Shown here in pieces: positions 22,642-31,268 of a stretch of DNA of 36,084 nt (the stretch's first letter is position 1; the number at the start of each line of letters is the position of its first letter). The stretch comes from Bacteroidales bacterium. Its GTDB lineage: Bacteria; Bacteroidota; Bacteroidia; Bacteroidales; UBA932. The stretch lies in NCBI GenBank assembly GCA_017459075.1, contig JAFUDQ010000045.1, positions 1-36,084 of the forward strand, given 5' to 3'. The position numbers were made by a program, and so were the translations under genes. Below the pieces are notes generated by a model, which made no database searches, was not told the origin of the DNA, and worked only from the letters and a program-made list of their open reading frames with translations.

Positions 22642-23900
22642 TGAAGACTATGATGAAAAAATACATGTTCATTGCTTTGGCAGCCGCTTTCTGCATGACT
22701 GCATGCACTCAGACTGCCGATGATTTCGAGTATGGAAAAGAAATCGTCCTCATTACCGGAACAGATTCTTCTCCTATTTCTTCAGACCAGATCCTGGCCG
22801 ATGAGATTCCCGTTTCCTACAACTTTACCGTTTCCACTACCGGAATCGTAAAGAAGGATACAAAGATTCACATCAGCTATGACAGCAAGGCTGTGGAAGA
22901 GTACAATGCCCGTTACAAGACCAGCTATGTGGCAGTTCCCCGTGATGTATTCGTAATCAACGACGAGTATGTTACCATCGCCGCAGGTACCGCAACATCG
23001 GCAATGACTTCCGTAACCCTGCGTGACAATACTTTCATCGAGGAAGGTGTCAATTATGTAATTCCTCTTGCTGTGGCTTACTCAGAAACCGGCAAACCGG
23101 ACATCCTCAATGCTTCCAAGAACCTTTTCATCAAGATTGGAAAGACTATCGAGAGCTACTCCCTGGATATCACCGGTACCGGCATCTACAGTACTTACAG
23201 CTATGGAAACAATGGCTACGACCTTAACAACTGGACCCTTGAAATCAAGGCTCATCCTTACAACATGAAGAGCCGCGGCAGCGATCAGCTTTGCCGTCTC
23301 TGCTGCTGGAATGAGGATGGCGGCGGCCAGGTGCTCCTCCGTTTCAACGAGAACGGTAAGCCTTGGAAGACCCTTGATATCGTCGCTCCTAACGGCCGTT
23401 ATGTTACCGGCGCCATCGGCGAAGGTGATGAGGCTGTGGGTGCTTTCGACCCTAATCAGTGGTATATGATTTCAATCGTATGGGATGGCAGCAGCATGTC
23501 CGTATACATCAATGGCCAGAAGGATACTCCTTGGCAGAACACAATCTCCGGCAACCAGGGCTTCAAGCTCAACCGCTTTGAGATTGGTATGTCATGGGGC
23601 GGCTACGGCAGCTCACAGAGTTACACCGGCCGTATGGCAGAGATGCGTATCTGGAATGTTGCACGCAGCCAGAGCGACATTGCTTCTACCCTCTGCTCTG
23701 TAGACGCCAAGTCTGCAGGTCTCCTTGGCTACTGGAAGATGAACGAAGGCGAAGGCCATATCTTCCACGACTCTACCGGTTCCAACGATATGGACTGGGA
23801 CCGCTCAGAGCGTCAGGCCGATGAAACCAATTACACCAACACCGGTGCCGGAAATTCCGTATCTTGGGTGAAGGATGAAAAGAACAAGTGTGCACAATAA
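22641..23900 (+). CDS. DUF1735 and LamG domain surface glycan-binding lipoprotein
   Basis: 419 residues; lipoprotein signal ending MTAC (Cys22). Residues about 30-165 form a DUF1735 domain (VPRDVFVINDEYVTIAAGTATSAMTSV), the N-terminal module of N-glycan-PUL GH18 enzymes and binders of the BT3987 type. Residues about 175-410 form a concanavalin A-like/LamG domain (LLRFNENGKPWKTLDIV, WYMISIVWDGSSMSVYINGQ, AEMRIWNVARSQSDI, LLGYWKMNEGEG). It lacks catalytic residues and is probably a surface glycan-binding protein in the SusE/F-like position. It begins one base before the end of the GH18 stop codon. Confidence 0.85.
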   Translation: MKTMMKKYMFIALAAAFCMTACTQTADDFEYGKEIVLITGTDSSPISSDQILADEIPVSYNFTVSTTGIVKKDTKIHISYDSKAVEEYNARYKTSYVAVPRDVFVINDEYVTIAAGTATSAMTSVTLRDNTFIEEGVNYVIPLAVAYSETGKPDILNASKNLFIKIGKTIESYSLDITGTGIYSTYSYGNNGYDLNNWTLEIKAHPYNMKSRGSDQLCRLCCWNEDGGGQVLLRFNENGKPWKTLDIVAPNGRYVTGAIGEGDEAVGAFDPNQWYMISIVWDGSSMSVYINGQKDTPWQNTISGNQGFKLNRFEIGMSWGGYGSSQSYTGRMAEMRIWNVARSQSDIASTLCSVDAKSAGLLGYWKMNEGEGHIFHDSTGSNDMDWDRSERQADETNYTNTGAGNSVSWVKDEKNKCAQ

Positions 23901-23918
23901 CGAAAAACTCATAATTCA

Positions 23919-26624
23919 ATGAAAAAATTTCTTACAGCAATCGCAATGGGTCTTGTCCTGTTGGGCTGCAACAAAGAGTATGATGATTCCGAGCTCAAGA
24001 ACAGGATCACTACTCTTGAAACCAAGGTAGGCAACCTTGAGGCTAATATGAAGGCCATCCAGTCCGCTACCAACGACGGTATGTTCGTTCAGAGCGTAGA
24101 GGAACTTTACGAGGATGGAAAAGTAGTCGGTATTACCGTTACTTACACAACCGGAACTGTATATACTTTCCAGATTTCCGGAGCCGGCGCAGAGAACAAC
24201 ATCTCTGTAATTCGCAACTCCAGCGGTGCTCTTTGCTGGGCAATCAACGGAGAAATCATCAAGGTAGACGGCAAAGACCTTACCGTTGGCCAGACTCCTT
24301 CATTCTCAATTGAGAACGGTCATCTTATTGTTACCATCGACGGTAACAAGACCGATGTGGGTCCTGTTTCTGGCGGCCTTGGCGATGCTATCTTCAAGGA
24401 CATCAAGGTTACTGACGATGCAGTTATCCTCACCCTTGATGACAACAGCACAATTGAGATTCCTTTTGCAAAGGCTTTCCGTCTTGTTATTGCAAAGACT
24501 CAGTATGCCGTTACTTCCACCGACCCCTTCGACATTGAGTATACCGTAGACAACAAGACCGCAAGCACTGTTGTTGACGTATTTACCGATGCCAACTATG
24601 AGGCTACTGTAACCGACAGCAAGATTACCATTACTCCTCTCGCAGTAGTAAAGGGTACCGCTCTGGCTTACGCAGACTCAAAGACCGGTCTTACTTCTAT
24701 CGTAAAACTCGTCTTCGACCAGGAAGGTGAGCCTGATACTTTCGAGCCTACAGACGACAAGGCCGATCCTACCAATAACATCGACTATATCGCAGAGGCT
24801 GCAGACGGCAAGGTAGAGGCACACGTTGTTTCCAACATCGCATTTGACGTTGCTCCTCAGGTTGACTGGATTCACTATGTTTCTACAAAGGCCCAGTCTT
24901 ACACTATCACCCTCTCTCTTGATGACAACAAGACTAAGGAAATCCGTACCGGTGAGGTTAAGATTTTCCGTGCAGGCACAGACCAGCTCCTCCAGACCTT
25001 CGTAATTGCCCAGAAGGCTTCCGAGGTTGAGATTGAGAACTACAATCCTGCCGGCTGGACAAAGGTATTCGACATGTCCAACTATAAGGTTAACTCTACC
25101 TTCAAGTGGGACGGTATCCAGCTTAACCCTGGTGCTGTTACTCTCCAGTGGAAGTTCTACTCCAACAAGTGGAATAACCATAAGTTCAATGACAGGGATG
25201 CCAACAACAACCAGCTTTACTGCAACCGTCTTGGTGAGTTTGCCAACTCTGACGAGTCCCAGTCTGTACTCCTCCGCTTCTCCAACGATGGTGACGCTGA
25301 CGGACAGCTTTGCCTCAATGCAGGTATTCTTGGAATCAACCAGGTTCAGATTGCAAAAGATGGCAAGGCTTATGTATGGCCTACCGGCGAATGGGTAGTT
25401 CTTACTATCGTTTCCGATGGTTCAAAGGTTTCTATCTATCATAACGAGGAACTCGTAAATGCTTATAATGCTAACCCTGGTACTTCATGGAATCTCCAGC
25501 GTTTCGATCTCTCTATGACTTGGGACGACGGCAGCAACTGGCCTCTCAAGCAGGCATTCAACGGTTACTCTGCTTATACACGTGTTTGGAGCCGCGCTCT
25601 TAGCGTAGAGGATATCGCTGCAACTCTTTGCGACGTTCCTTCAGACAAGACAGAAGGCCTTGAGGCTTACTGGAAGTTCGACGGTTCTACAGACAAGTAC
25701 GTTACCAACTCTGCTCCTAAGAACAGCAGTATGGAGCTTGACTTCACAGACTGCTGGGACGGAAACGGAAAAGCTCAGGATAACAGCGACGCTGCTGTAG
25801 CTGCTTGGAAGGCTCTTGAGGGCGCAGACTTCACCGGTCTCTGCTATCGTGAGAAAGGAACAGGCGACGACAACCCTGGCGGTGGTGACAACCCTGGTGG
25901 CGGTGATGAGAAGGTTAAGGCTACCTATTGGGGCAATGCTCAGGCAGCTGCCTGGTACAAGGCTTTCAACAGGGCTGTTTCTCTTCCTGACGGCTATTCA
26001 GTAACAATCCACTTCTATTATGATGCTGCAAGACAGCAGCGCCTTGGCAACTTCGGTGACAAGAACGAGGCTCCTTGCAACATGCTTCGCTTTGGTGAGG
26101 CTGGCAACAACAACCAGCTTGAGTGGATGGTTGATACAGGCGGTGGCCGTGTTAAGATTCGTGCAAGCAAAGAAGCTGTTCCCGGCCAGTGGAATGCTGT
26201 TACCCTTACAGCAGGCGCTGATGGATACAAGATGTATATCAACGGTGAGGCTGCCGGTTCAGATGCTTCTGCTTATCGTTCTGGTACTTCCTTCCAGGCT
26301 ATCGAGTTCGCTAACTCATGGGGTACTGCATACCGTTCTTCATTCGAGGGCGCTATCGCTTACATCTCCCTGTGGAGCAAGCAGCTCAGCGAGACTGAGG
26401 TTGCAGCAAACGTATTCTGCGAGCCTAGCGGCACCGGTCTTGAAGGCTTCTGGCCTATGACCGAGGGCGAGGGTGCTACCTTCTATGACAAGACCAAGAA
26501 GTATGACGATATCGACCTCCGCTACATGACCCGCTGCGATGATGAGACCAACTATGTTGATGTTGACGTTTCCTCTTACGTAGAGTGGAGAGAGTATCCC
26601 GCTATCAAGAAAGCTGCAAACTAA
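23919..26624 (+). CDS. DUF4988 multidomain surface lipoprotein with two LamG domains
   Basis: 901 residues; lipoprotein signal ending LLGC (Cys17). A short coiled coil (SELKNRITTLETKVGNLEANMKA split at about residues 24-45) and beta-rich region to about 250 are of the DUF4988 type. Next comes an Ig/BACON-like part (about 275-385). Two LamG/concanavalin-like domains follow, at about 390-640 (YWKFDGSTD near its end) and about 675-890 (GYKMYINGEAAG, GFWPMTEGEG), joined by the flexible linker NPGGGDNPGGGD. The end DETNYVDVDVSSYVEW parallels DETNYTNTGAGNSVSW in the preceding protein, showing common origin of the LamG units. Likely a long surface binder; the coiled coil could drive trimerisation. 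Confidence 0.85.
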   Translation: MKKFLTAIAMGLVLLGCNKEYDDSELKNRITTLETKVGNLEANMKAIQSATNDGMFVQSVEELYEDGKVVGITVTYTTGTVYTFQISGAGAENNISVIRNSSGALCWAINGEIIKVDGKDLTVGQTPSFSIENGHLIVTIDGNKTDVGPVSGGLGDAIFKDIKVTDDAVILTLDDNSTIEIPFAKAFRLVIAKTQYAVTSTDPFDIEYTVDNKTASTVVDVFTDANYEATVTDSKITITPLAVVKGTALAYADSKTGLTSIVKLVFDQEGEPDTFEPTDDKADPTNNIDYIAEAADGKVEAHVVSNIAFDVAPQVDWIHYVSTKAQSYTITLSLDDNKTKEIRTGEVKIFRAGTDQLLQTFVIAQKASEVEIENYNPAGWTKVFDMSNYKVNSTFKWDGIQLNPGAVTLQWKFYSNKWNNHKFNDRDANNNQLYCNRLGEFANSDESQSVLLRFSNDGDADGQLCLNAGILGINQVQIAKDGKAYVWPTGEWVVLTIVSDGSKVSIYHNEELVNAYNANPGTSWNLQRFDLSMTWDDGSNWPLKQAFNGYSAYTRVWSRALSVEDIAATLCDVPSDKTEGLEAYWKFDGSTDKYVTNSAPKNSSMELDFTDCWDGNGKAQDNSDAAVAAWKALEGADFTGLCYREKGTGDDNPGGGDNPGGGDEKVKATYWGNAQAAAWYKAFNRAVSLPDGYSVTIHFYYDAARQQRLGNFGDKNEAPCNMLRFGEAGNNNQLEWMVDTGGGRVKIRASKEAVPGQWNAVTLTAGADGYKMYINGEAAGSDASAYRSGTSFQAIEFANSWGTAYRSSFEGAIAYISLWSKQLSETEVAANVFCEPSGTGLEGFWPMTEGEGATFYDKTKKYDDIDLRYMTRCDDETNYVDVDVSSYVEWREYPAIKKAAN

Positions 26625-26641
26625 TCAGTTTTCATAATTAC

Positions 26642-26673
26642 AAAAGGACCGGCCCTTCTGGACCGGTCTTTTT
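26642..26673 (+). terminator. Rho-independent terminator of the PUL
   Basis: Stem AAAAGGACCGG / CCGGTCTTTTT (11 pairs, one G-U) with a 10-base loop, the right arm ending in five T. It lies 17 bases after the last PUL stop codon and closes the operon. Confidence 0.85.
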
Positions 26674-26930
26674 ACGCTTACATAAAGGCGCAGATGTTTT
26701 TCGTACCATAATATTGCATTGTTTGTTTATAACGGTGATGTAAACAGGTTCCTGGCCATCGTCAGAGACTGCAAATGCTGCGCAAATGCCAAGACAATTG
26801 ATAAGTTCCATAAGATTATTTCATATATTTGTGGCAAATAATGTTTGAAATGAAAACAACTAGCAGATAGACTATCAAAAGCATCTGTAAAGGATGAAAC
26901 GGTTATTATCAGTATTGATAGACAAATTTG
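26674..26930. other. Gene-free stretch, possible decayed coding remnants
   Basis: No gene is supported. On the plus strand a short open frame (about 26695-26842) reads FVYNGDVNRFLAIVRDCKCC and continues to ISYICGK before a stop. Further on, a second fragment reads LSKASVKDETVIISIDRQIW then stop. Neither has a proper start or recognised family. TATATTTG at 26825-26832 fits a -7 box without a -33 partner. The region may be a decayed small gene pair. Confidence 0.3.
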
Positions 26931-26933
26931 GTG

Positions 26934-26987
26934 AAAAAAATTAAAGACTTTGTAAGTGATTGAAAATTATCAACCTACAAAGTCTTT
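26934..26987 (-). terminator. Terminator downstream of tRNA-Leu
   Basis: On the minus strand a 12-pair perfect stem (AAAGACTTTGTA / TACAAAGTCTTT at 26987-26976 and 26954-26943) with a 21-base loop is followed by AATTTTTTTC. It starts 4 bases after the tRNA 3' end. Confidence 0.8.
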
Positions 26988-26991
26988 TCTG

Positions 26992-27076
26992 TGCCTCGGA
27001 CGGGACTCGAACCCGTACAGACCTTGCGGTCCAAGGGATTTTAAGTCCCTCGTGTCTACCATTCCACCACCAAGGC
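26992..27076 (-). tRNA. tRNA-Leu (anticodon UAA)
   Basis: 85-base class II tRNA read on the minus strand. Acceptor stem GCCTTGG / CCGAGGC with one T-G pair and discriminator A; D-arm with GGTGGAATGGTAGACAC; anticodon stem-loop AGGGACTTAAAATCCCT with anticodon TAA; long variable arm GGACCGCAAGGTC; T-arm CGGGTTCGAGTCCCG. CCA is not encoded. A terminator follows directly. Confidence 0.95.
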
Positions 27077-27173
27077 TGCAAAAGCAGGGACCGGAGGTCT
27101 CCTGCTTCGGGGTACAAAGATAAGAAGTGGATTTTAATTTTGCAAAATGGCGATGTGTTTTTGGGGGGTTACT

Positions 27174-27205
27174 ATTGTAGAAATGGAATTAAATATCTAA
27201 ATTTG
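27174..27205 (+). promoter_or_regulatory. Bacteroidetes-type promoter of the beta-propeller gene
   Basis: ATTG (27174-27177), 20 bases, TAAATTTG (27198-27205): a full -7 match and TTG core at -33. The leader would be about 60 bases before the ATG at 27273. Confidence 0.5.
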
Positions 27206-27272
27206 AACGTTTTAACCAATTGTAGGCCTTGCACATAACTAAAAAAATATAAATTCAAAACACTTATACTCT

Positions 27273-28286
27273 ATGAAACTCATCAATTGTCTTGGAATTT
27301 GCGCAGCATTTGCAGCGGTACTTTCCTGTGGCGGCTCAAAGATTACTCTGGACTCTTATGTAGCAGAGGAAAGCGGCCTCAACATTCAGAAAATCACAGA
27401 CGAGAGCAAGAATGCCGTTTGCGGTAACAACTTCAGCTATGCTCCTGCCAACTTCGGTCGTTCCAGCGTGGGCGGATGCAGGAAACTCGGCATGTATTGG
27501 GGAACACAGAAGGTGCTCTCAATTTCTCCTGACGGCCAGGATATCGCCTATCTTACCGTTTCAAACAAGCAGAGGAACGTTATGATTCGCAAGGCCTCTT
27601 CTGCAGGAACCAGCACCCAGCGTACCTTCCGCGATGTATATGACTTCAGCTATGGTCCTGACGGCAACATCTACTTCACGGATTATGTAGGAAACGGCAA
27701 ATGGCAGATTCATTCTGTAAACGCAAAAGCCGGCAGCGTCATGCGCCAGCTCACCAGCAACAACAATGATGAAACCCCTGTTATGGCAAAGAACGGCCAC
27801 AGCCTCTTCTTCACCCGTCATGACAACACCGGTTCAGCCATCTGGTGCCTTGACGTAGAGGACGGAACCCTCACCTTCTGCTCAAAGGGATACAATGTTT
27901 GCCCTGTTGGCGATGGTAGCAGCGAATTCCTCTGCGCCCGTAACTCCGACGAAGGTGTAAGCCAGATTTGGCTCGTAAACTATGTTACCGGCATCGAGAC
28001 TCTTGTACTTGCAGACAAAGAGCGCGGCTTCTCAAATCCTGCTCTCTCTCCTGACGGAAAATGGATTGCTGTCCAGGGCAGCTCAAGAACTTCTGCCGGC
28101 AAGGTTAAGAACCTTGACCTCTTTGCAGTCAAGATTGACGGCACCCAGTTCATCCAGCTCACCTATCACCCTGCAACAGACTGCAACCCTGTCTGGTCAG
28201 CTGACGGCAAAGCCCTCTACTTCATTTCTTCAAGAGCTTCCAAGGACCGTTCATACAATGTTTGGAAGATGAGGTTCAACCTCTAA
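27273..28286 (+). CDS. PD40/TolB-like beta-propeller lipoprotein
   Basis: 337 residues; lipoprotein signal ending AVLSC (Cys19). It has at least five propeller blades with the PD40 signature: VLSISPDGQDIAYLTV, DFSYGPDGNIYFTD, TPVMAKNGHSLFFTR, NPALSPDGKWIAVQG and NPVWSADGKALYFISS. It resembles the TolB C-terminal domain but lacks the TolB N-terminal domain, and no pal or tolQRA genes are nearby, so it should not be called tolB. Such propellers mediate protein-protein or ligand binding in the periplasm. It stands alone with its own promoter and terminator. Confidence 0.85.
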   Translation: MKLINCLGICAAFAAVLSCGGSKITLDSYVAEESGLNIQKITDESKNAVCGNNFSYAPANFGRSSVGGCRKLGMYWGTQKVLSISPDGQDIAYLTVSNKQRNVMIRKASSAGTSTQRTFRDVYDFSYGPDGNIYFTDYVGNGKWQIHSVNAKAGSVMRQLTSNNNDETPVMAKNGHSLFFTRHDNTGSAIWCLDVEDGTLTFCSKGYNVCPVGDGSSEFLCARNSDEGVSQIWLVNYVTGIETLVLADKERGFSNPALSPDGKWIAVQGSSRTSAGKVKNLDLFAVKIDGTQFIQLTYHPATDCNPVWSADGKALYFISSRASKDRSYNVWKMRFNL

Positions 28287-28334
28287 TTTCAGGACGCGTT
28301 TTTTGCAACTACTTGAACAGTAAGTCATTAAGTA

Positions 28335-28366
28335 AAAGCCTGGTACGGGATTCCGCACCAGGCTTT
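28335..28366. terminator. Bidirectional terminator-like hairpin
   Basis: AAAGCCTGGT (28335-28344) pairs with ACCAGGCTTT (28357-28366); after an A/C mismatch, CGG/CCG extend the stem round GATT. It lies between two convergent genes. The T-run is only three bases on each side, so it is a moderate terminator. Confidence 0.65.
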
Positions 28367-28418
28367 CGCTTAAACAACTATTATTCAGCCACTTAAAAAA
28401 AACGGCCAAGTGTCAACC

Positions 28419-29537
28419 CTACGGCATAAAATACTCCAACAGGGCCTGAATAATATTCTGCCGGGAAACCTCCGGCTTTAAAGCCTCAGACACGGGAAGG
28501 TCTTCAGGCGAAACTTGAATAAGGGATTCAAAGCCCATCGAGTCCAGCTCCGGACAATGAATGACCCTGCCGGCAATCAAGATGACAGGTACTCCCTTAG
28601 CCTTGGCCCGCCTTAACACTCCCGCCGCCGTCTTCCCCTTCGGGGTTTGGCTGTCTGCGCGCCCTTCCCCTGTAATAACAAGGTCTGCCCCTTCCAACTT
28701 TTTATCAAAGCCGATGGTATCCAGAACCATTCCGGAGCCGCTTTGCAGGGTTGCCCCAAGGAACACCTTGAAAGCCCCGCCAAGGCCACCGGCTGCGCCG
28801 GAGCCCTTTTCAGAAACAACATCCTGTCCTGTGCACTCCCTGATTATTCCGGCAAGATGCCTCATGCCCGCGTCAAGCCTCTCTACCAACTGCGGCCCAG
28901 CCCCTTTCTGCGGAGCAAAAACCTTAGCCGCTCCATCCGGCCCGCAAAAGACAGTGTTTACATCACAGGCAACAGTAAAGGTGGCCCCTCTTAGGCCCGG
29001 AACAAGGTCACTTAAATCAATACGCTCTATCCTTTCAAGATCACAGCCGCACCCCTGAAGCACCTCGCCGTCTGAACTAAGGAACCTCGCGCCAAGAGCC
29101 GTCATCATTCCTGCCCCGCCGTCATTAGTAGCGCTGCCTCCAAGCCCTATAAGGAAATTACGGCAGCCACGGTCCAAAGCATCCAGAATAAGCTCTCCAG
29201 TGCCAAAAGAACTTGTTTTCCAAGGCTCCCTTTCGCCTGCGGACAACAGCGTAATCCCACTGGCGGAAGCCACGTCAATCACCGCCGTATTATCCGGAAG
29301 AATGGCGTAGGAAGCCCGTATGGGGCGCCCGAGAGGGTCTGAAGCCTCTGCCTGAACCAAATGGCCTCCCGTAGCGGCGGCAACAGCCTCAGCCGTTCCC
29401 TCGCCACCATCGGCAACGGAAAGCTTTACAATATCCGCATCAGGAAAAACCTGCCTCAGGGCCACGGAAACAGCATCGGCCACATCGGCCGAAGACAATG
29501 AGCCCTTGAAAGAATCAGAGGCAATAACAATTTTCAT
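28419..29537 (-). CDS. Glycerate kinase (GarK/GlxK family)
   Basis: 372-residue cytoplasmic enzyme phosphorylating D-glycerate (usually to 2-phosphoglycerate in this family). Seen: the N-terminal MKIVIASDSFKGSLSSADVADAV with the SFKG nucleotide/substrate motif, ADGGEGTAEA, the central GLGGSATNDGGAGMM and the C-terminal VITGEGRADSQTPKGKTAAGV. Length is normal for the family. It begins directly after the stop of the small upstream gene with no gap and so belongs to the end of the same transcript. Context with cell-shape genes is probably positional rather than functional. Confidence 0.93.
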   Translation of the reverse strand: MKIVIASDSFKGSLSSADVADAVSVALRQVFPDADIVKLSVADGGEGTAEAVAAATGGHLVQAEASDPLGRPIRASYAILPDNTAVIDVASASGITLLSAGEREPWKTSSFGTGELILDALDRGCRNFLIGLGGSATNDGGAGMMTALGARFLSSDGEVLQGCGCDLERIERIDLSDLVPGLRGATFTVACDVNTVFCGPDGAAKVFAPQKGAGPQLVERLDAGMRHLAGIIRECTGQDVVSEKGSGAAGGLGGAFKVFLGATLQSGSGMVLDTIGFDKKLEGADLVITGEGRADSQTPKGKTAAGVLRRAKAKGVPVILIAGRVIHCPELDSMGFESLIQVSPEDLPVSEALKPEVSRQNIIQALLEYFMP

Positions 29538-29780
29538 TTAGTCTCCGTAAGGGTTGGCCTCATCCCACTCCTTAAGCTCATCACCATGCTTCAAAACGCA
29601 GTGGTCATGTATTTTAACCTTACGTGAGCTTTCAAGAGAGTTCCACCAGCGGGTGCAGGCCGGGTAAAGCACGTCAGCCTCATCTACAGCAACCCTGCCG
29701 GATTTGGACAAACCCTTTCTGGCGATTCTTTCTTTTTCTGTTATGGGGAGCGATGTCCACCAAATCTCTATCTCGTTCAT
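29538..29780 (-). CDS. Small conserved-type protein of unknown function
   Basis: 80 residues from the ATG at 29780 (an in-frame ATG at 29804 adds eight residues, MLRIYKKT). Sequence begins MNEIEIWWTSLPITEKERIA and is rich in Trp and charged residues, with no signal peptide or membrane segment; two cysteines (PACTRWW and DHCVLKH) and several His could bind metal, but no known motif is formed. It abuts the glycerate kinase start exactly. I do not recognise a family. The tight spacing and sensible composition support a real gene. Confidence 0.6.
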   Translation of the reverse strand: MNEIEIWWTSLPITEKERIARKGLSKSGRVAVDEADVLYPACTRWWNSLESSRKVKIHDHCVLKHGDELKEWDEANPYGD

Positions 29781-29850
29781 AGTCTTTTTATAAATACGCA
29801 GCAAAGATAATACTTTTGCTTAAGAAATAATTTTTTACCAATTCTAAATT

Positions 29851-31266
29851 CTAGAAGTACTTCTTTTCTTGACGGTATAGGACGACAAATATGAAAATAA
29901 GTATAGTGAAAGCCCAGAGAGAGGACCCGCCATAGCTCATCAGTGGAAGAGGTATGCCAATCACAGGCATCAGGCCTATTGTCATGCCTATGTTGATGAA
30001 AAGATGCATGAAAAGGCACGAGGCAACGCAGTAGCCGTAAATCCGCGTGAAATTCTCGCGTGACTTCTCTGCATCGGAAATAATCCTCCAGATAAGGGCC
30101 ACATAAAGGCCTATCACAAGAAGGCAGCCAAGAAAGCCCCACTCCTCTCCGACTGTGCAGAAAATAAAGTCAGTGCTCTGCTCTGGAACAAAACCGTAAG
30201 TCGTCTGCGTACCCTGCAGGTAACCCTTGCCCGTCATTCCTCCGGAACCGATTGCAATCATGCTCTGGTTAACATTGTATCCAACCCCGGCAGGGTCATC
30301 CTTCATGCCCAAAAGCACCTCTATACGCTTGCGCTGATGCTCCTGCATCACATTATTAATGATGATGTCGGTAGAAAAAATAAGGACAGTCCCCGCAACT
30401 ACACCCACAATGGAATAGAACAAAAACGTGTTTTTATGCTTGTAGGCCTGAAAACAAAGGACGGGAATGGCAAGAGCTATAAGGCCGATGACAACATACA
30501 TCGGCTTTGAAAAATAAGACGGCAGTAAGGCCAGTGCCGCCACAATGGCAGCGCAAATCGCAAGGTTGCGGAAAACCGCCCTCTGCCGCAGGCAATTCGC
30601 AAGCATGAAAATGCCAAGCAGGGTCAGAATCGCCGCGTAAGGCGATGCCGTCAGGGTAAGAATGAAAAGCAGTATGCTTATGCCGATGAAAGCCAGGATC
30701 CAGCCGGACAGCCCCTCCCTGTAAAGAACAAACAGGAAGCCCACATACACAAGGGCCGAGCCCGTTTCCTTCTCTCCGAGGATAATCAGCATAGGCAGTC
30801 CCACAATAAGGGCGACTTTGAAAAAATCCTTAAACCTGCCCATCTGGAAGCCGTTTCGGCTCAGCACGAAGGCAAGAAGAAGGGACGTGGTTATCTTGGA
30901 AACCTCTGCCGGCTGAAAGCGTACCGCCCCGAAGCTGAACCAAGAGCGGGAGCCTTTGACCTCTACACCCAGGAAGATAACCGCCACCAAAAGGAAAACA
31001 ACGCCAATATACAACGGGATGGCCGCCCCTTCCCACATCCTCGCGGGTAGGGCGAACAAGATAAGAATCGCCAGGACGAAGGCCGTAGCAATCCAAAGGC
31101 ACTGCATTCCGCTTCGGACAGAAATGTCAAAGATAGAAGACGGCTCGGAGGAATGAACTGAAGCATAAATATTTACAAGGCCGATGAAGACCAAAGCCAG
31201 GTAAATCCCTATGATTCTCCAATCAAGGGACTGCTTCATGTTTCTTCGTTTGAATGTATTCTCCAT
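29851..31266 (-). CDS. rodA: Rod shape-determining peptidoglycan polymerase RodA
   Basis: 471-residue SEDS-family glycosyltransferase of the elongasome, with about ten membrane segments. Seen: KGSRSWFSFGAVRFQPAEVSK (104-124), GEKETGSALVY (164-174), the long loop HQRKRIEVLLG through GYNVNQSMIAIGSGGMTGKG, and PEQSTDFIFCTVGEEWG with Asp366 at the position of the catalytic Asp known in E. coli RodA (Asp262). It starts 2 bases after the mrdA stop, the usual PBP2-RodA pairing. An internal ATG at 31239 (MKQSLDWR) is an alternative start. Confidence 0.95.
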   Translation of the reverse strand: MENTFKRRNMKQSLDWRIIGIYLALVFIGLVNIYASVHSSEPSSIFDISVRSGMQCLWIATAFVLAILILFALPARMWEGAAIPLYIGVVFLLVAVIFLGVEVKGSRSWFSFGAVRFQPAEVSKITTSLLLAFVLSRNGFQMGRFKDFFKVALIVGLPMLIILGEKETGSALVYVGFLFVLYREGLSGWILAFIGISILLFILTLTASPYAAILTLLGIFMLANCLRQRAVFRNLAICAAIVAALALLPSYFSKPMYVVIGLIALAIPVLCFQAYKHKNTFLFYSIVGVVAGTVLIFSTDIIINNVMQEHQRKRIEVLLGMKDDPAGVGYNVNQSMIAIGSGGMTGKGYLQGTQTTYGFVPEQSTDFIFCTVGEEWGFLGCLLVIGLYVALIWRIISDAEKSRENFTRIYGYCVASCLFMHLFINIGMTIGLMPVIGIPLPLMSYGGSSLWAFTILIFIFVVLYRQEKKYF

Positions 31267-31268
31267 GC

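Noticed and set aside
27273-28286. Calling the beta-propeller lipoprotein TolB.
   Set aside because: It lacks the TolB N-terminal domain, is a lipoprotein, and has no tol-pal neighbours.
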